Part shown: piece after piece, positions 8,903-17,400 of the stretch
How positions within the stretch are numbered: the stretch's first letter is position 1
Layout: every line of letters starts with the position of its first letter
DNA from: CAXQUZ01 sp942491145
Lineage (GTDB): Bacteria; Myxococcota_A; UBA796; UBA2385
Direction: 5' to 3'
DNA: 64,000 nucleotides
Assembly (NCBI GenBank): GCA_942491145.1
Contig: CALOBC010000040.1
Location: 124,001 to 188,000, forward strand
Position numbers and translations under genes: made by a program
Notes under the pieces: generated by a model
The model's input: the letters and a program-made list of their open reading frames with translations, nothing else
What the model was told of the DNA's origin: nothing
Database searches by the model: none

Positions 8903-10327
8903 ATGCGCGCGATCCGCCGAGTTGGAGTGTGGACTGGTCTCATGATGCTCACCGCGTGCGGGGGCACCCGTGGCCTCCTCCGGAAGGCGGAGGACTACAT
9001 GGAGGCCGGTCGCTACCCTGCGGCGGTGCGCACCTATGAGCGGGTCTTGGAGAAGAAGCCGGGCGAGCCCCGGGCGCTGGTTGGCGTCGCACGGGCCTGG
9101 ATGGAGACCCCGGAGCCCGAGCGGGCGCTGGTGCCGGCCCAGGTCGCGGCCGAGACCCAGATTGCCGGTGGGCAGCAAGTTCTCATCGATGCACTGCTGG
9201 TGAATGGCAAGGGTGCCCAGGCGCTCGACCGCGCGCTGCAACAGGTCAAGCGCCGCGAAGAAGCCGACGGCAATGCACCGCCCGAGGCATGGCGACGGGC
9301 CTCCGAGACCCACCTGGCCAGTGGCCAGCTCAACGCGGCGGTGGGCGCGGCAGAGAAGATGCTGGAAGTCGGGGGTGGCGCCGACGCCCAGGCGCTCGCG
9401 GCATGGACCCACGCCCGCACGGGCAACTGTGACCGCGCCTTGTCCTTGGCGGCCCGGGCGGTCACGGGCGCCATGCAGAACGCGGTCATTCAAGCTGAAG
9501 CGGCGGCGGCGTTCCGGCTGTGTGGGGCCGGCGAGCGCGCCCAAGGCACGGCCAGCACCGCCCGCACCCTCTTGGCGGAAGGGCCGACCGCATGGGAGCT
9601 CTCGGCGAACCGCATGCAAGCTGGCGGGGACCACGAGGGTGCCCTGCGCCGCATCAGCCGGCTGCGCACCGTCTTTCCGGACAATGGCCGCTACGCCCGC
9701 CAGCTCGGGGGCCTGTGGCTCGCCCGGGACGAGTTCGCACGGGCCGAAGTGGAGCTCTCCGCTGCCCTGAAGCTTGCGCCCTACGCCGACAGCACCGTGT
9801 CAGGCGGCGTGCACTACGCCCAGCGCCAGTCCGAAGCGATGAACCCCGACGATCGCCGTGGCGCCGTCATCCGCATCTGGCAGGACCTCGCTGAAGTCCG
9901 GCGCAAGCGGTCCGACACCGAGGGGCTTGCTGAGGCCCTCGAAGAGCTGGTGGTGCTGGAAGACAGCCTCGACCCCGCCCGCTGGGTGGAGGTCGCCGAG
10001 GCCTGGGCCAACGCGGGCTCCGCCGAGCGGGGCGTGGGTGTGGTCCAGCGGGCCATCGATCTCGCGCCGGACAACCCCCGGGCCCACTTTGTCGCTGCAC
10101 GCATCTTCGCGAGCGCCGGCATGGTCGACCGGGCCGTCGGCCATGGGCGCTCGGCTTGGGCCGCGATGCCGTCGAACCCCGAGATCGCGCTGTTGCTGGG
10201 CCAGCTCTACATGCAGCGCGGCGAGGCGCGCGAGGCGGTCGATGTGCTCAAGGCGGCGGCGGTCTCCAATCCCCGCGACCGTCGCGTGCAAGAAGCGCTG
10301 CGCCGGGCCCAGAAGTCCGGCTTCTGA
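8903..10327 (+). CDS. TPR-repeat lipoprotein
   Basis: The 474-residue product has a basic leader and a lipobox (LMMLTAC, Cys19). The rest is built from TPR-like helical pairs, for example ARYPAAVRTYERVLEKKP-type and AERGVGVVQRAIDLAPDNP-type units, spread from about residue 27 to the C-terminus. GGAGG precedes the ATG at 8903 and the previous stop is directly adjacent. TPR lipoproteins of this kind scaffold complexes at the periplasmic face of a membrane. The partner is unknown. High confidence for the architecture, none for the specific role. Confidence 0.85.
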   Translation: MRAIRRVGVWTGLMMLTACGGTRGLLRKAEDYMEAGRYPAAVRTYERVLEKKPGEPRALVGVARAWMETPEPERALVPAQVAAETQIAGGQQVLIDALLVNGKGAQALDRALQQVKRREEADGNAPPEAWRRASETHLASGQLNAAVGAAEKMLEVGGGADAQALAAWTHARTGNCDRALSLAARAVTGAMQNAVIQAEAAAAFRLCGAGERAQGTASTARTLLAEGPTAWELSANRMQAGGDHEGALRRISRLRTVFPDNGRYARQLGGLWLARDEFARAEVELSAALKLAPYADSTVSGGVHYAQRQSEAMNPDDRRGAVIRIWQDLAEVRRKRSDTEGLAEALEELVVLEDSLDPARWVEVAEAWANAGSAERGVGVVQRAIDLAPDNPRAHFVAARIFASAGMVDRAVGHGRSAWAAMPSNPEIALLLGQLYMQRGEAREAVDVLKAAAVSNPRDRRVQEALRRAQKSGF

Positions 10328-10328
10328 G

Positions 10329-10835
10329 TCACCGGAGGGTGGGCCAGGGGCCGCCGCTCTGGGCGCCCTGAATGCCCATGCACAGGGCGTTCACGTTGAC
10401 TCCCCACAGCGTGCCGCCGCCGGGTGCCGCGCGGTATAGTCTCCCTTGCGCCCGCTCGGCGAGGCGGCCGGCCGCGGCGGTGCTGCCCATGTGCAGCTTG
10501 AGCAAGGACGCGGCAACCTGAATGAGGCCCTGGAGCAGATGCCTCTCGGGGCGGTCTCGGGGCACGGCGTGCCAGATGCTCTCCCACAGCTCGTGGGACT
10601 CCCACAGATAGCGCTGGTCGAAGAGGTCCTGTCCGTGCAGATAGCGGACGTCTTCTTGCCAGGGCCGGTCCAGATCCCACAGCACATCGGTCAGCGGATC
10701 GGGGTGGTGGTGCTGGTGGCCCCCCTCGTGGCGAAAGGGGTGTGGACGCTGGCCGGGGACGTACCGATAGGCCGGCATCGCAAGCGCAGGCACCCGCAGT
10801 GGCGGAGCAGGAGACGGCGCCACAATGTCGTTCAC
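10329..10835 (-). CDS. DUF309 domain protein
   Basis: The 168-residue product carries the DUF309 core: an HELWESIWHA motif, then LLQGLIQVAASLLKLHMG and a following helix. The N-terminal 60 residues are Pro/His rich and include HHHP near residue 41. DUF309 proteins are small helical proteins of unknown function. The GTG start at 10835 overlaps the rhomboid gene's TGA as GTGA, a classic coupled arrangement, which is why this start was preferred over the longer open frame. Confidence 0.85.
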   Translation of the reverse strand: MNDIVAPSPAPPLRVPALAMPAYRYVPGQRPHPFRHEGGHQHHHPDPLTDVLWDLDRPWQEDVRYLHGQDLFDQRYLWESHELWESIWHAVPRDRPERHLLQGLIQVAASLLKLHMGSTAAAGRLAERAQGRLYRAAPGGGTLWGVNVNALCMGIQGAQSGGPWPTLR

Positions 10836-11446
10836 TTGCGGGTCTTCGCGCGGGCTTGGCCCAGCGTGCGCGCACAGAGCAGCCCGCCCAGGAAGCCCCC
10901 CAGGTGGCCCTCCCACGAGATGCCGACCCCCGCGAGCACAGGCACCATGCCCCACAGCATCCCGCCGAAGGTCAAGGTCACCAGCAGCGACAGCACCACG
11001 GCGCCCGCCTTGCGCTCCCAGAACCCGCGCCCCATCAGAAAGCCCAGAAAGCCGAACACCACACCACTCGCGCCGATGTGGACCGAGCCTGCCGCGCCGA
11101 AGACCCATGCGAGCAGCCCCGCCGTGAGGGTGCTGACCGCGCCCACGACCCAGAAGTCCATGCGCTTTCGGGAGGTCGTGAGCCAGCCGAGAATGATGAA
11201 TGGCACGGTGTTTGCGATGAGGTGGGGCAGCCCGCCATGCAACAGTGGCATCAAGGGAATGCCCAGCAGCCCCGACACCACCCGCGGTCGCACCCCGAAG
11301 GCGTCGAGGCCCCCGTGCACCACGACCAAGTCCACGATCTCGATGGCCCACAGCAAGGCGGTCCACCGGGCGATGAGGCCGGCCCGTGCGCGGGTCTCGG
11401 CCACGAGCGCCTGGGCCTGGCTGCGGACGACAGAGCGGGGGGACAT
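10832..11446 (-). CDS. rhomboid-family intramembrane serine protease
   Basis: The 204-residue product is a six-helix rhomboid. The catalytic Ser lies in GASG (SVHIGASGVVFGF) and the catalytic His in the last helix (EGHLGGFLGG). The HLIAN motif in TM2 supplies the oxyanion-supporting His and Asn. It would cleave single-pass membrane proteins within the bilayer. The ATG at 11446 follows GAGG at short spacing; a GTG six bases upstream is the alternative. It is coupled through a 4-bp overlap to the DUF309 gene, a pairing that may be functional or merely local. Confidence 0.92.
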   Translation of the reverse strand: MSPRSVVRSQAQALVAETRARAGLIARWTALLWAIEIVDLVVVHGGLDAFGVRPRVVSGLLGIPLMPLLHGGLPHLIANTVPFIILGWLTTSRKRMDFWVVGAVSTLTAGLLAWVFGAAGSVHIGASGVVFGFLGFLMGRGFWERKAGAVVLSLLVTLTFGGMLWGMVPVLAGVGISWEGHLGGFLGGLLCARTLGQARAKTRK

Positions 11447-11552
11447 GGGCACCTCAGGTCGGACAGGACCTACGACACGCTACCCCGTCGCATTGCATCC
11501 GCCGGGTCGGGGCGCCTCCAGGGGCTCTGGTGTCGCTGCGGGCGCGGTGTGT

Positions 11553-12131
11553 TCAGTCGAGCTCGCCACTGGCCAGAAGCTCCACCTCGTCGATGCTCTC
11601 GGCGTCGATGAGCTGCTTGCAGACCCCATACGGAAAGCCCGCCCGGGCCAGCGCGCCCAGGTCCTTGTCCCGACGCTCCGCCCGCTTCTGGGGGTCGTGT
11701 CGGTAGGGACCCAGCCGGCGGCGCTTGAGGGTGGCGGCGGCGCGGGCCATCACGGGGTCGATGCCCTCGTCCCGGGTGGCTTGGTCGTGGCTCTGGACCA
11801 CCTCGTCGATGATCTCTGCCGCCACGCCCTTCTGGCGCAGCTTGGCCCGCATCCGGAAGCGGGAGTCCCCCCGGCGGTCCAGGCTCTCCACCCAAGCCTT
11901 GGTGAAGCGCACATCGTTGAGCGCGCCCTGCTCCAGGAACTCCTTGATGATCCGCTCGGCCAGCGCATAGCCCGGGGCCCGGGGCCCGCCTCGCTCGGTG
12001 GTGAAGCGGTCCACCCGCCGGCGGAGCACACGCCGAAGCTGCTCTTCGGACGGCCAATACCGCTCCAGGTGGCGACGGCCCTGTTGTCGCAGCCACTCTT
12101 CGCTCAGGGTCTCGGGGAGTCGATTGCTCAT
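11553..12131 (-). CDS. recX: RecX-like regulatory protein
   Basis: The 192-residue product has three RecX-type three-helix repeats. Typical signatures are ALNDVRFTKAWVESLDRRG, the RMRAKLRQKGV segment and the IIDEVV helix. RecX binds RecA filaments and limits recombination. recA is not adjacent here. The C-terminal repeat (PQKRAERRDKDLGALARAGFPY-like) is complete. Its ATG shares 4 bp with the stop of the upstream M74-like gene, so the two are translated together even though no functional link is known. Confidence 0.88.
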   Translation of the reverse strand: MSNRLPETLSEEWLRQQGRRHLERYWPSEEQLRRVLRRRVDRFTTERGGPRAPGYALAERIIKEFLEQGALNDVRFTKAWVESLDRRGDSRFRMRAKLRQKGVAAEIIDEVVQSHDQATRDEGIDPVMARAAATLKRRRLGPYRHDPQKRAERRDKDLGALARAGFPYGVCKQLIDAESIDEVELLASGELD

Positions 12132-13288
12132 AGGGCCTGGGGTGTGGGGGCGAAGCAGAGGTGCATGTGGTCGTCGTGGCCCCGTGCGGGGGTGGCGCCA
12201 GCGACCTTGGGATCGTTGAAGAGAACCTTGTCCACGTCATTGCGGGCGAGCGCGTGGGCGACGAAGGCGGCGGTCATGGCCCGGTCATAGGCGGATGCCC
12301 AGCCCGGCCGGTCGTCGTCCCGGTTCCAATACGCCTCGTACCGGCTGGCGTCGCTGCGGAAGAGCCGGATGTCGACGCATCGGCCCTCGTGGTGGTCCTT
12401 GTGGCCCAAGGGGTCGGGGCGGCGGTCGTCATACCAGGCCATGTCTCCCAGCTGTAGCGCACACGCCCCGGGGCTGCGGGGGGGCAATGCCTCGCAGACG
12501 CCCTTCCAGCTCGCGGCGAGCCCGATCAGCGCGACCACCGCGTCCGGTTCTCCCCAGATGTCGCTGCGGTCGGGATCGCTGCCGGTGAAGTGCAGCCACA
12601 GGGCGCCGGGCCCGAACGCCGCCAGTGCGCGCTCCTTCTGCTCGCGGAGGATCAGCCGCTCCCGCACATGCTCGTCGTGGACTGCCTCGTCGTCCAGCCA
12701 GGTCCAGGGCAAGCTCACCCGGCCGGTGTGGGTCCAGCTCACTTGCCCGATGCCCAGCCAGCCCCCCCCGTGCACCATCGCCGCCGCTTGCACGTTGTGG
12801 ACCGCGACGAGGGCGGTGCGGGAGATGGGCCGCATATTGCCGATCTTGTCGATGGGAAGGGTGGTCTCGGTGGTTGAGTCGGTCTGGCCGAAGGTGACGG
12901 TGGCGTCGGTGCAGCCGGTGAGGGGACCGAGCACCCAGCCAGGGGGTTGGTGGGCCACGGGACCATCGGGACGGCCAAGGCTGGGCCGGGCCATCCACAG
13001 GTCGTCGTCGGGGGGGCGGAGCACGTCGGGGGCCACACACGCCAGCGCGCCCACGGGCACTCGGGGACGGGCCCCGGTCCGGTACAGGTCGGGCAGAGAC
13101 CGCACGAGCACCGGCATGCCGTCGATGCAGGAGTCGTCGAAGACGCTCTGCACGAGGGCATCTCGGGGCAGCTCCACCCCGCCCAAGTCCACCGCAATGC
13201 CCCCGTCGGGGGGATGGATGAGCGCGAGGCCGCAGGGTGCCGCACTGGCCGGGCCACCGAGCACCGATGCAATGAACAAAGCCAACAC
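12128..13288 (-). CDS. exported M74/MepA-like peptidase-related protein
   Basis: The predicted product is about 386 residues. The C-terminal 200 residues resemble penicillin-insensitive murein endopeptidases of the MepA/LAS group: HKDHHEGRCVDIRLFR carries a His and Asp zinc-ligand pair, and GHDDHMHLCF carries the closing H-x-H pair. The preceding LFNDPKV block also fits. The first half is Cys bearing and not recognised. Such enzymes cut peptidoglycan cross-links in the periplasm. The start is uncertain: a GTG at 13288 begins a short hydrophobic leader ending ASA, while ATGs at 13366 and 13393 would collide with the divergent protease gene. The stop overlaps recX. Confidence 0.7.
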   Translation of the reverse strand: MLALFIASVLGGPASAAPCGLALIHPPDGGIAVDLGGVELPRDALVQSVFDDSCIDGMPVLVRSLPDLYRTGARPRVPVGALACVAPDVLRPPDDDLWMARPSLGRPDGPVAHQPPGWVLGPLTGCTDATVTFGQTDSTTETTLPIDKIGNMRPISRTALVAVHNVQAAAMVHGGGWLGIGQVSWTHTGRVSLPWTWLDDEAVHDEHVRERLILREQKERALAAFGPGALWLHFTGSDPDRSDIWGEPDAVVALIGLAASWKGVCEALPPRSPGACALQLGDMAWYDDRRPDPLGHKDHHEGRCVDIRLFRSDASRYEAYWNRDDDRPGWASAYDRAMTAAFVAHALARNDVDKVLFNDPKVAGATPARGHDDHMHLCFAPTPQAL

Positions 13289-13364
13289 AGGGCGCTCCAG
13301 GCGTGGGGGGCTCGGCGAGGAGCGGGCCGGGATAGGGTGGCATGCCCGTCGCCTCGGACTTCTC

Positions 13365-16300
13365 ATGCTTGTGCTGCTGAGCCTGCTCGCCATGGTGCCC
13401 TACCCCGGTGCGGTGCGGTCTGGCCCGCCGGTGCCCCATCTTGCGCGCACCCCCACGGTGCAGTTTGCGCTGTCCAATCGGGCCGACTGGCGGGACTTTC
13501 GGGCACGCTGGGGTGCCGACTGGACCGTGCGGTGGGACGAGCGCACCGGTGCCCCGCGCTTTGTGGGGGGGCCGGGCGTACCGGTGGCGGCGCTCTCGGG
13601 GCTCGTCGCTGAGCTCGCGGCCCTGAGCGGTGTCGATCCCGCCGAGCTGGTGGCCGATCCCGTGCAACAGCGGGGGGAGCGCCGCTGGCATCGCTTCCAC
13701 CGCACCTGGCACGGGGCGACCGTCGTGGGCGATGAGGTGCTCGCGCTGGAGCAAGGCGGTCGGGTGGCCGGCATCTGGGTTCGGCTCCACCCCATCGCCA
13801 TGGCCGAGCGGCCCACAGCGGGCGAGGCCGTGGTGGCCATGCCCACCTGGAAGCAGGGGGAGCCCTGGGTGGCCCCTGCCGAAGGGGTCGACATGGCGCT
13901 GGTGACGGTCACCACAGCCGACGGCGTCACGACATGGCGGGACCGGGGGGGCAGCGTCGTCCACCGGTGGACGGATGTTCGCTATGATGACGTGCAACTC
14001 AGTGTTCTGGAGCGGACCATCGGTGACGCCCACATTGCTGTGCCCCTGCGGCTGGGCACGGTCACCGATGGGGAAGGCACGGTCGACACCACCGCTGACG
14101 ACGGATCCCATGGGCTGTCGGGCACGCTGACTGTCGAGCTGGATGGCCCAGAGCTGCAGGTTCTCAAGCGGGGCAGCGACGTGACGGTCACGGCGGCGCC
14201 AGACGCGGCGGGCACCCTGTTGCTGACGGGGGGCGAAGACATCAGCGACGCCAGTGCCTCGGTCCAGCACCACTTCCACGGTGTTTGGGACTGGCTGAAG
14301 GACCGCCGACCGGCCCACCCTTGGCTGGCGTCCAAGGTGGTGGCCAACGTCGACATCAACTCATCGGCCTGCAACGCCTACTACACCAGCGGCACCATCA
14401 ATTTCTTCGTGGGTGCGGGCAGCTACTGCCACAACTTCGGCAAGATTGCGGACGTCATCTACCACGAGGTCGGCCACGGAATTCACCAGTACATTCTGAC
14501 CGGCGGCACCTTCGCCGGGGACATCTCCGAAGGCAGCGCCGACTATGTCTCGTCCACCATCTTGGATGACGCCACTGTGGGGGCCAATGCACGGCCGGAC
14601 GGCAGCGCGATTCGAGAGCTGGACACCGATCGCGTTTATCCCGACGACTTGAGCGGCGAGGTCCACAACGATGGCTTGATCTGGGCCAGCTTTCTGTGGA
14701 ACCTGCGGGCCCAGTGGGAAGCCGACATGGGCGACCCGGCGGGCATTGAAGCCACGGACTTGCTGTTCCTCGGTGCGCTGGAGCAAGGGCCGACCCTGAC
14801 CGACGCCTATGAAGCGGTCATCCTCGCCGACGATGACAACGGCGACCTGTCCGACGGCACCCCCCACGCGTGTGATCTGGTGACGCTGCTCGACCAGCAC
14901 GGGCTGGGCCCCGGGCCTATTGGTGTGCTGTCCCTGAACCACACGCCGCTCGGACCCCAGACCTCCACAACTCTTGAGTATGCCGTCCAGTTCGGTATCT
15001 ACGACGCCACGGTGGGCTGCTCAGACTTCGACCCCGACTCGGTCCAGCTCTGGTTCAGCACCGACCCGGCGCTGCCCGTGCCCGGCACCGCGTTGCCCGA
15101 GGAGACGACCGACCCCTACGCCGGGTGGACCGCCCTCACGCTCGCCACCGATGGTCTTCACTGGTCCGGCCAGATTCCCCGCCAGCTCGCCACCACCGAG
15201 GTTCGCTACTTCATCGAGGCCAGCACCACCGACGGCGAAGCGTCCATCTGGTCCCACGGCGGCACGGTCGATGGGGTCTACCGCTTTCGGGTGGGCGATC
15301 GGGAAGCCCTGTGGTGCGAAGACTTCGAGTCCGGTGAAGCCGCGGGTTGGGTGACGGGTGGGGGCTTGCCCGAGAGCCCTGGCGGCGGTGTGGACGAGTG
15401 GGAAGTGGGCACGGCAACCGGGGGGCGCTTTGTGCCTGCAGCGGCCAGAGTGGGCTCCTATGTGATGGGAACCCGGTTGTCGGGGGAGTACGCGGCCAAC
15501 AACCGCCAGTTCGCGACGATGCCCGAGGTGACGGTGGACCCGTCCGACCGCATGCTGCTGCTCAGCTACTGGCGCTACCTGACGGTCGAAGACGCCCGGT
15601 ATGACCAAGCGGGGCTGCAAGTGAACGGGGTGGCGGTGTTTGAGAACCAGTCGACCGGCGGCGGCACCACCCACACCCTCGATGTGGACTGGACGCTGCA
15701 CGACATCGTGCTTCAGGGCATTGTGGACGATGGAACAGTCCAAGCAGACTGGACGCTGCAGAGCGACGGCGGGCTGGAGTTTGGCGGATGGACCCTTGAT
15801 GAAGTCTGTGTGGTGCGCCTCGCAGACGAAGCCGCCCACTATCGGCGAGTGGACCTCACCGCGACCGATGACGGCGATGGCCTTGAGTTGCGGTGGGACA
15901 ACCCATGGATTGAGCCCCTTGCCGACGTGGCGTTGGTGCGGCTCGATGGCGACTGGCCGGCATCACCGGACGACGGGAGTGTGCTGCTGCACCTGACAGA
16001 CGCGGTCCCCGGCGAGACCGTCGCGGTGCGGGAGCCGGCGCTGGAGCCCGGTGAGACGCGGCACTATGTGGTGTTTGCGGCCAAAGAGCCGGGCGACTGG
16101 TTCTTGGACCGTGTGGTGGGGGACAACGCGCTGCGGGTCTCCGAGGATGCCCTGGTCCACGACACGGGCGGCGTGGACTCGGGCTGGGTCTTGCCGGACG
16201 AAGAACGCCCGGTGCCGGATCCGGTGGACGAGGAAGACGACGCTGCGCCAGTGGACGGCGACGCGCCCGCGCCGAGCAAAGACGGGGGGTGCAGCACGGC

Positions 16301-16367
16301 GGGCGGTGGTGGCGGGGTCTGGTGGACGCTGCTGCCGGGCTTGGTGCTGCTGCGGCGGCGCCGTTGA
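13365..16367 (+). CDS. secreted M36/fungalysin-like metalloprotease with MYXO-CTERM tail
   Basis: The 1000-residue product starts with a hydrophobic leader (LVLLSLLAMVPYPG). A propeptide-like region follows, then the zinc motif HEVGHGIHQY (about residue 367) with a Glu ligand in SEGSADY about 22 residues later. The central and C-terminal parts are beta domains. The last 40 residues form the MYXO-CTERM triad: GGCSTAGG, a hydrophobic helix and RRRR. Such tails mark proteins for surface handling in myxobacteria. The Cys is followed by Ser-Thr rather than the more common Gly/Arg. The ATG at 13365 is the first with a proper leader. The next gene overlaps the stop. Confidence 0.88.
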   Translation: MLVLLSLLAMVPYPGAVRSGPPVPHLARTPTVQFALSNRADWRDFRARWGADWTVRWDERTGAPRFVGGPGVPVAALSGLVAELAALSGVDPAELVADPVQQRGERRWHRFHRTWHGATVVGDEVLALEQGGRVAGIWVRLHPIAMAERPTAGEAVVAMPTWKQGEPWVAPAEGVDMALVTVTTADGVTTWRDRGGSVVHRWTDVRYDDVQLSVLERTIGDAHIAVPLRLGTVTDGEGTVDTTADDGSHGLSGTLTVELDGPELQVLKRGSDVTVTAAPDAAGTLLLTGGEDISDASASVQHHFHGVWDWLKDRRPAHPWLASKVVANVDINSSACNAYYTSGTINFFVGAGSYCHNFGKIADVIYHEVGHGIHQYILTGGTFAGDISEGSADYVSSTILDDATVGANARPDGSAIRELDTDRVYPDDLSGEVHNDGLIWASFLWNLRAQWEADMGDPAGIEATDLLFLGALEQGPTLTDAYEAVILADDDNGDLSDGTPHACDLVTLLDQHGLGPGPIGVLSLNHTPLGPQTSTTLEYAVQFGIYDATVGCSDFDPDSVQLWFSTDPALPVPGTALPEETTDPYAGWTALTLATDGLHWSGQIPRQLATTEVRYFIEASTTDGEASIWSHGGTVDGVYRFRVGDREALWCEDFESGEAAGWVTGGGLPESPGGGVDEWEVGTATGGRFVPAAARVGSYVMGTRLSGEYAANNRQFATMPEVTVDPSDRMLLLSYWRYLTVEDARYDQAGLQVNGVAVFENQSTGGGTTHTLDVDWTLHDIVLQGIVDDGTVQADWTLQSDGGLEFGGWTLDEVCVVRLADEAAHYRRVDLTATDDGDGLELRWDNPWIEPLADVALVRLDGDWPASPDDGSVLLHLTDAVPGETVAVREPALEPGETRHYVVFAAKEPGDWFLDRVVGDNALRVSEDALVHDTGGVDSGWVLPDEERPVPDPVDEEDDAAPVDGDAPAPSKDGGCSTAGGGGGVWWTLLPGLVLLRRRR

Positions 16368-17398
16368 GCTGGGCCGCCTCGACCTGGATGGTGTTGTGGG
16401 GCTGGAGCAGTGCCCTGGCAGCGCCGGCGGCCGAGGTGCCGACCGACGACGGGAGCTCTGCAGGGGTCCCTGTGGAGTGGCGGGCGATGGTCGCGGGCCA
16501 GTTTGATCCGGACCCCCACGGGGCGCTGGATGTGGGGGTGCGCAAGGGGCCGTGGTCTGCCCAGATCTTGACGGACACCCTCGACATTCGGTGGGCACCG
16601 GAGGCCAAGTGGGGACGGGCTTGGGTGGCCAGCCGCACCGAGGTGGGCGCGGTGGGCTTGTTGATCTCTCCGTGGGACGATGGCCAGCCGCGGCCCGAGC
16701 GGGGCTTCGCGGGGTCGACCGTCGGCGGACAAGCCGGGGTGATCGCCTACCTGCCCCATGGCTTCTATGCGGGAGTGTCGGGAACGGCCTATTATGCGTG
16801 GTTCTCGGACCTTCCCGCCACTGAGGTTGAGCTGCCCGATCCGACACCCTGGCTCACCGCCGACGGGCTGCTGGGCTGGTGGTCCAAGCCGGTGCATGGG
16901 TGGCTGCGGGCCGGGGTGGACCACGATCGCTTGGGGGCGGCCGTTCAGCCCCATGTGCACGGCACAGTCACCACGGACGCGCCGTGGCGGGTGGCACCGC
17001 TGGCGGAGCTGAGGGCGGGCTGGGCCAAGGACCAGTCGCTGCTCACGCGCACCCGACTGGGCGGCATGAACCCGTATGTGGTGCCCCTCGCTGGGGCGGG
17101 CTGGGCGGAGTTCTGGGTGGAGCGCTACGCCGCGCTGCGGGCGGGGCCACGGGTCAAGCTGGAGACCGACGTGGGTGTCTTCGAGCACGGCGTGGTGGTG
17201 GATGCGGCCGTGTGGTCCGAAGCCGGCGCCGACACGGCCCGAGCGTGGGGCCTCGGCAGCCTCAACCGCTGGTCGGGGGACCGGTGGTTTGTCCAGGCCG
17301 ATGTGGGGTGGGGGGCGGGACTGGTGCGGGTGGCTGGCGTCTCGCCCTTGGCCGCGTGGCTTCAGGTGGGCATCGACTGGGGCGTGGGCGGGCGCTGA
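16364..17398 (+). CDS. outer-membrane beta-barrel-like protein
   Basis: The 344-residue product has a hydrophobic leader ending SALAAPA. The mature part alternates Gly/aromatic beta strands (GFYAGVSGTAYYAWF, WFVQADVGWGAGLVRV) with short turns, and ends on a strand, as outer-membrane barrels do. A TRLGGMNPYVVPLAG block resembles the conserved loop of surface-antigen-type barrels. The TTG at 16364 overlaps the protease stop (TTGA). The ATG at 16388 is the other candidate and shortens the leader. Coupling suggests the barrel may help export or anchor the protease; this is inference. Confidence 0.72.
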   Translation: MSWAASTWMVLWGWSSALAAPAAEVPTDDGSSAGVPVEWRAMVAGQFDPDPHGALDVGVRKGPWSAQILTDTLDIRWAPEAKWGRAWVASRTEVGAVGLLISPWDDGQPRPERGFAGSTVGGQAGVIAYLPHGFYAGVSGTAYYAWFSDLPATEVELPDPTPWLTADGLLGWWSKPVHGWLRAGVDHDRLGAAVQPHVHGTVTTDAPWRVAPLAELRAGWAKDQSLLTRTRLGGMNPYVVPLAGAGWAEFWVERYAALRAGPRVKLETDVGVFEHGVVVDAAVWSEAGADTARAWGLGSLNRWSGDRWFVQADVGWGAGLVRVAGVSPLAAWLQVGIDWGVGGR

Positions 17399-17400
17399 GG

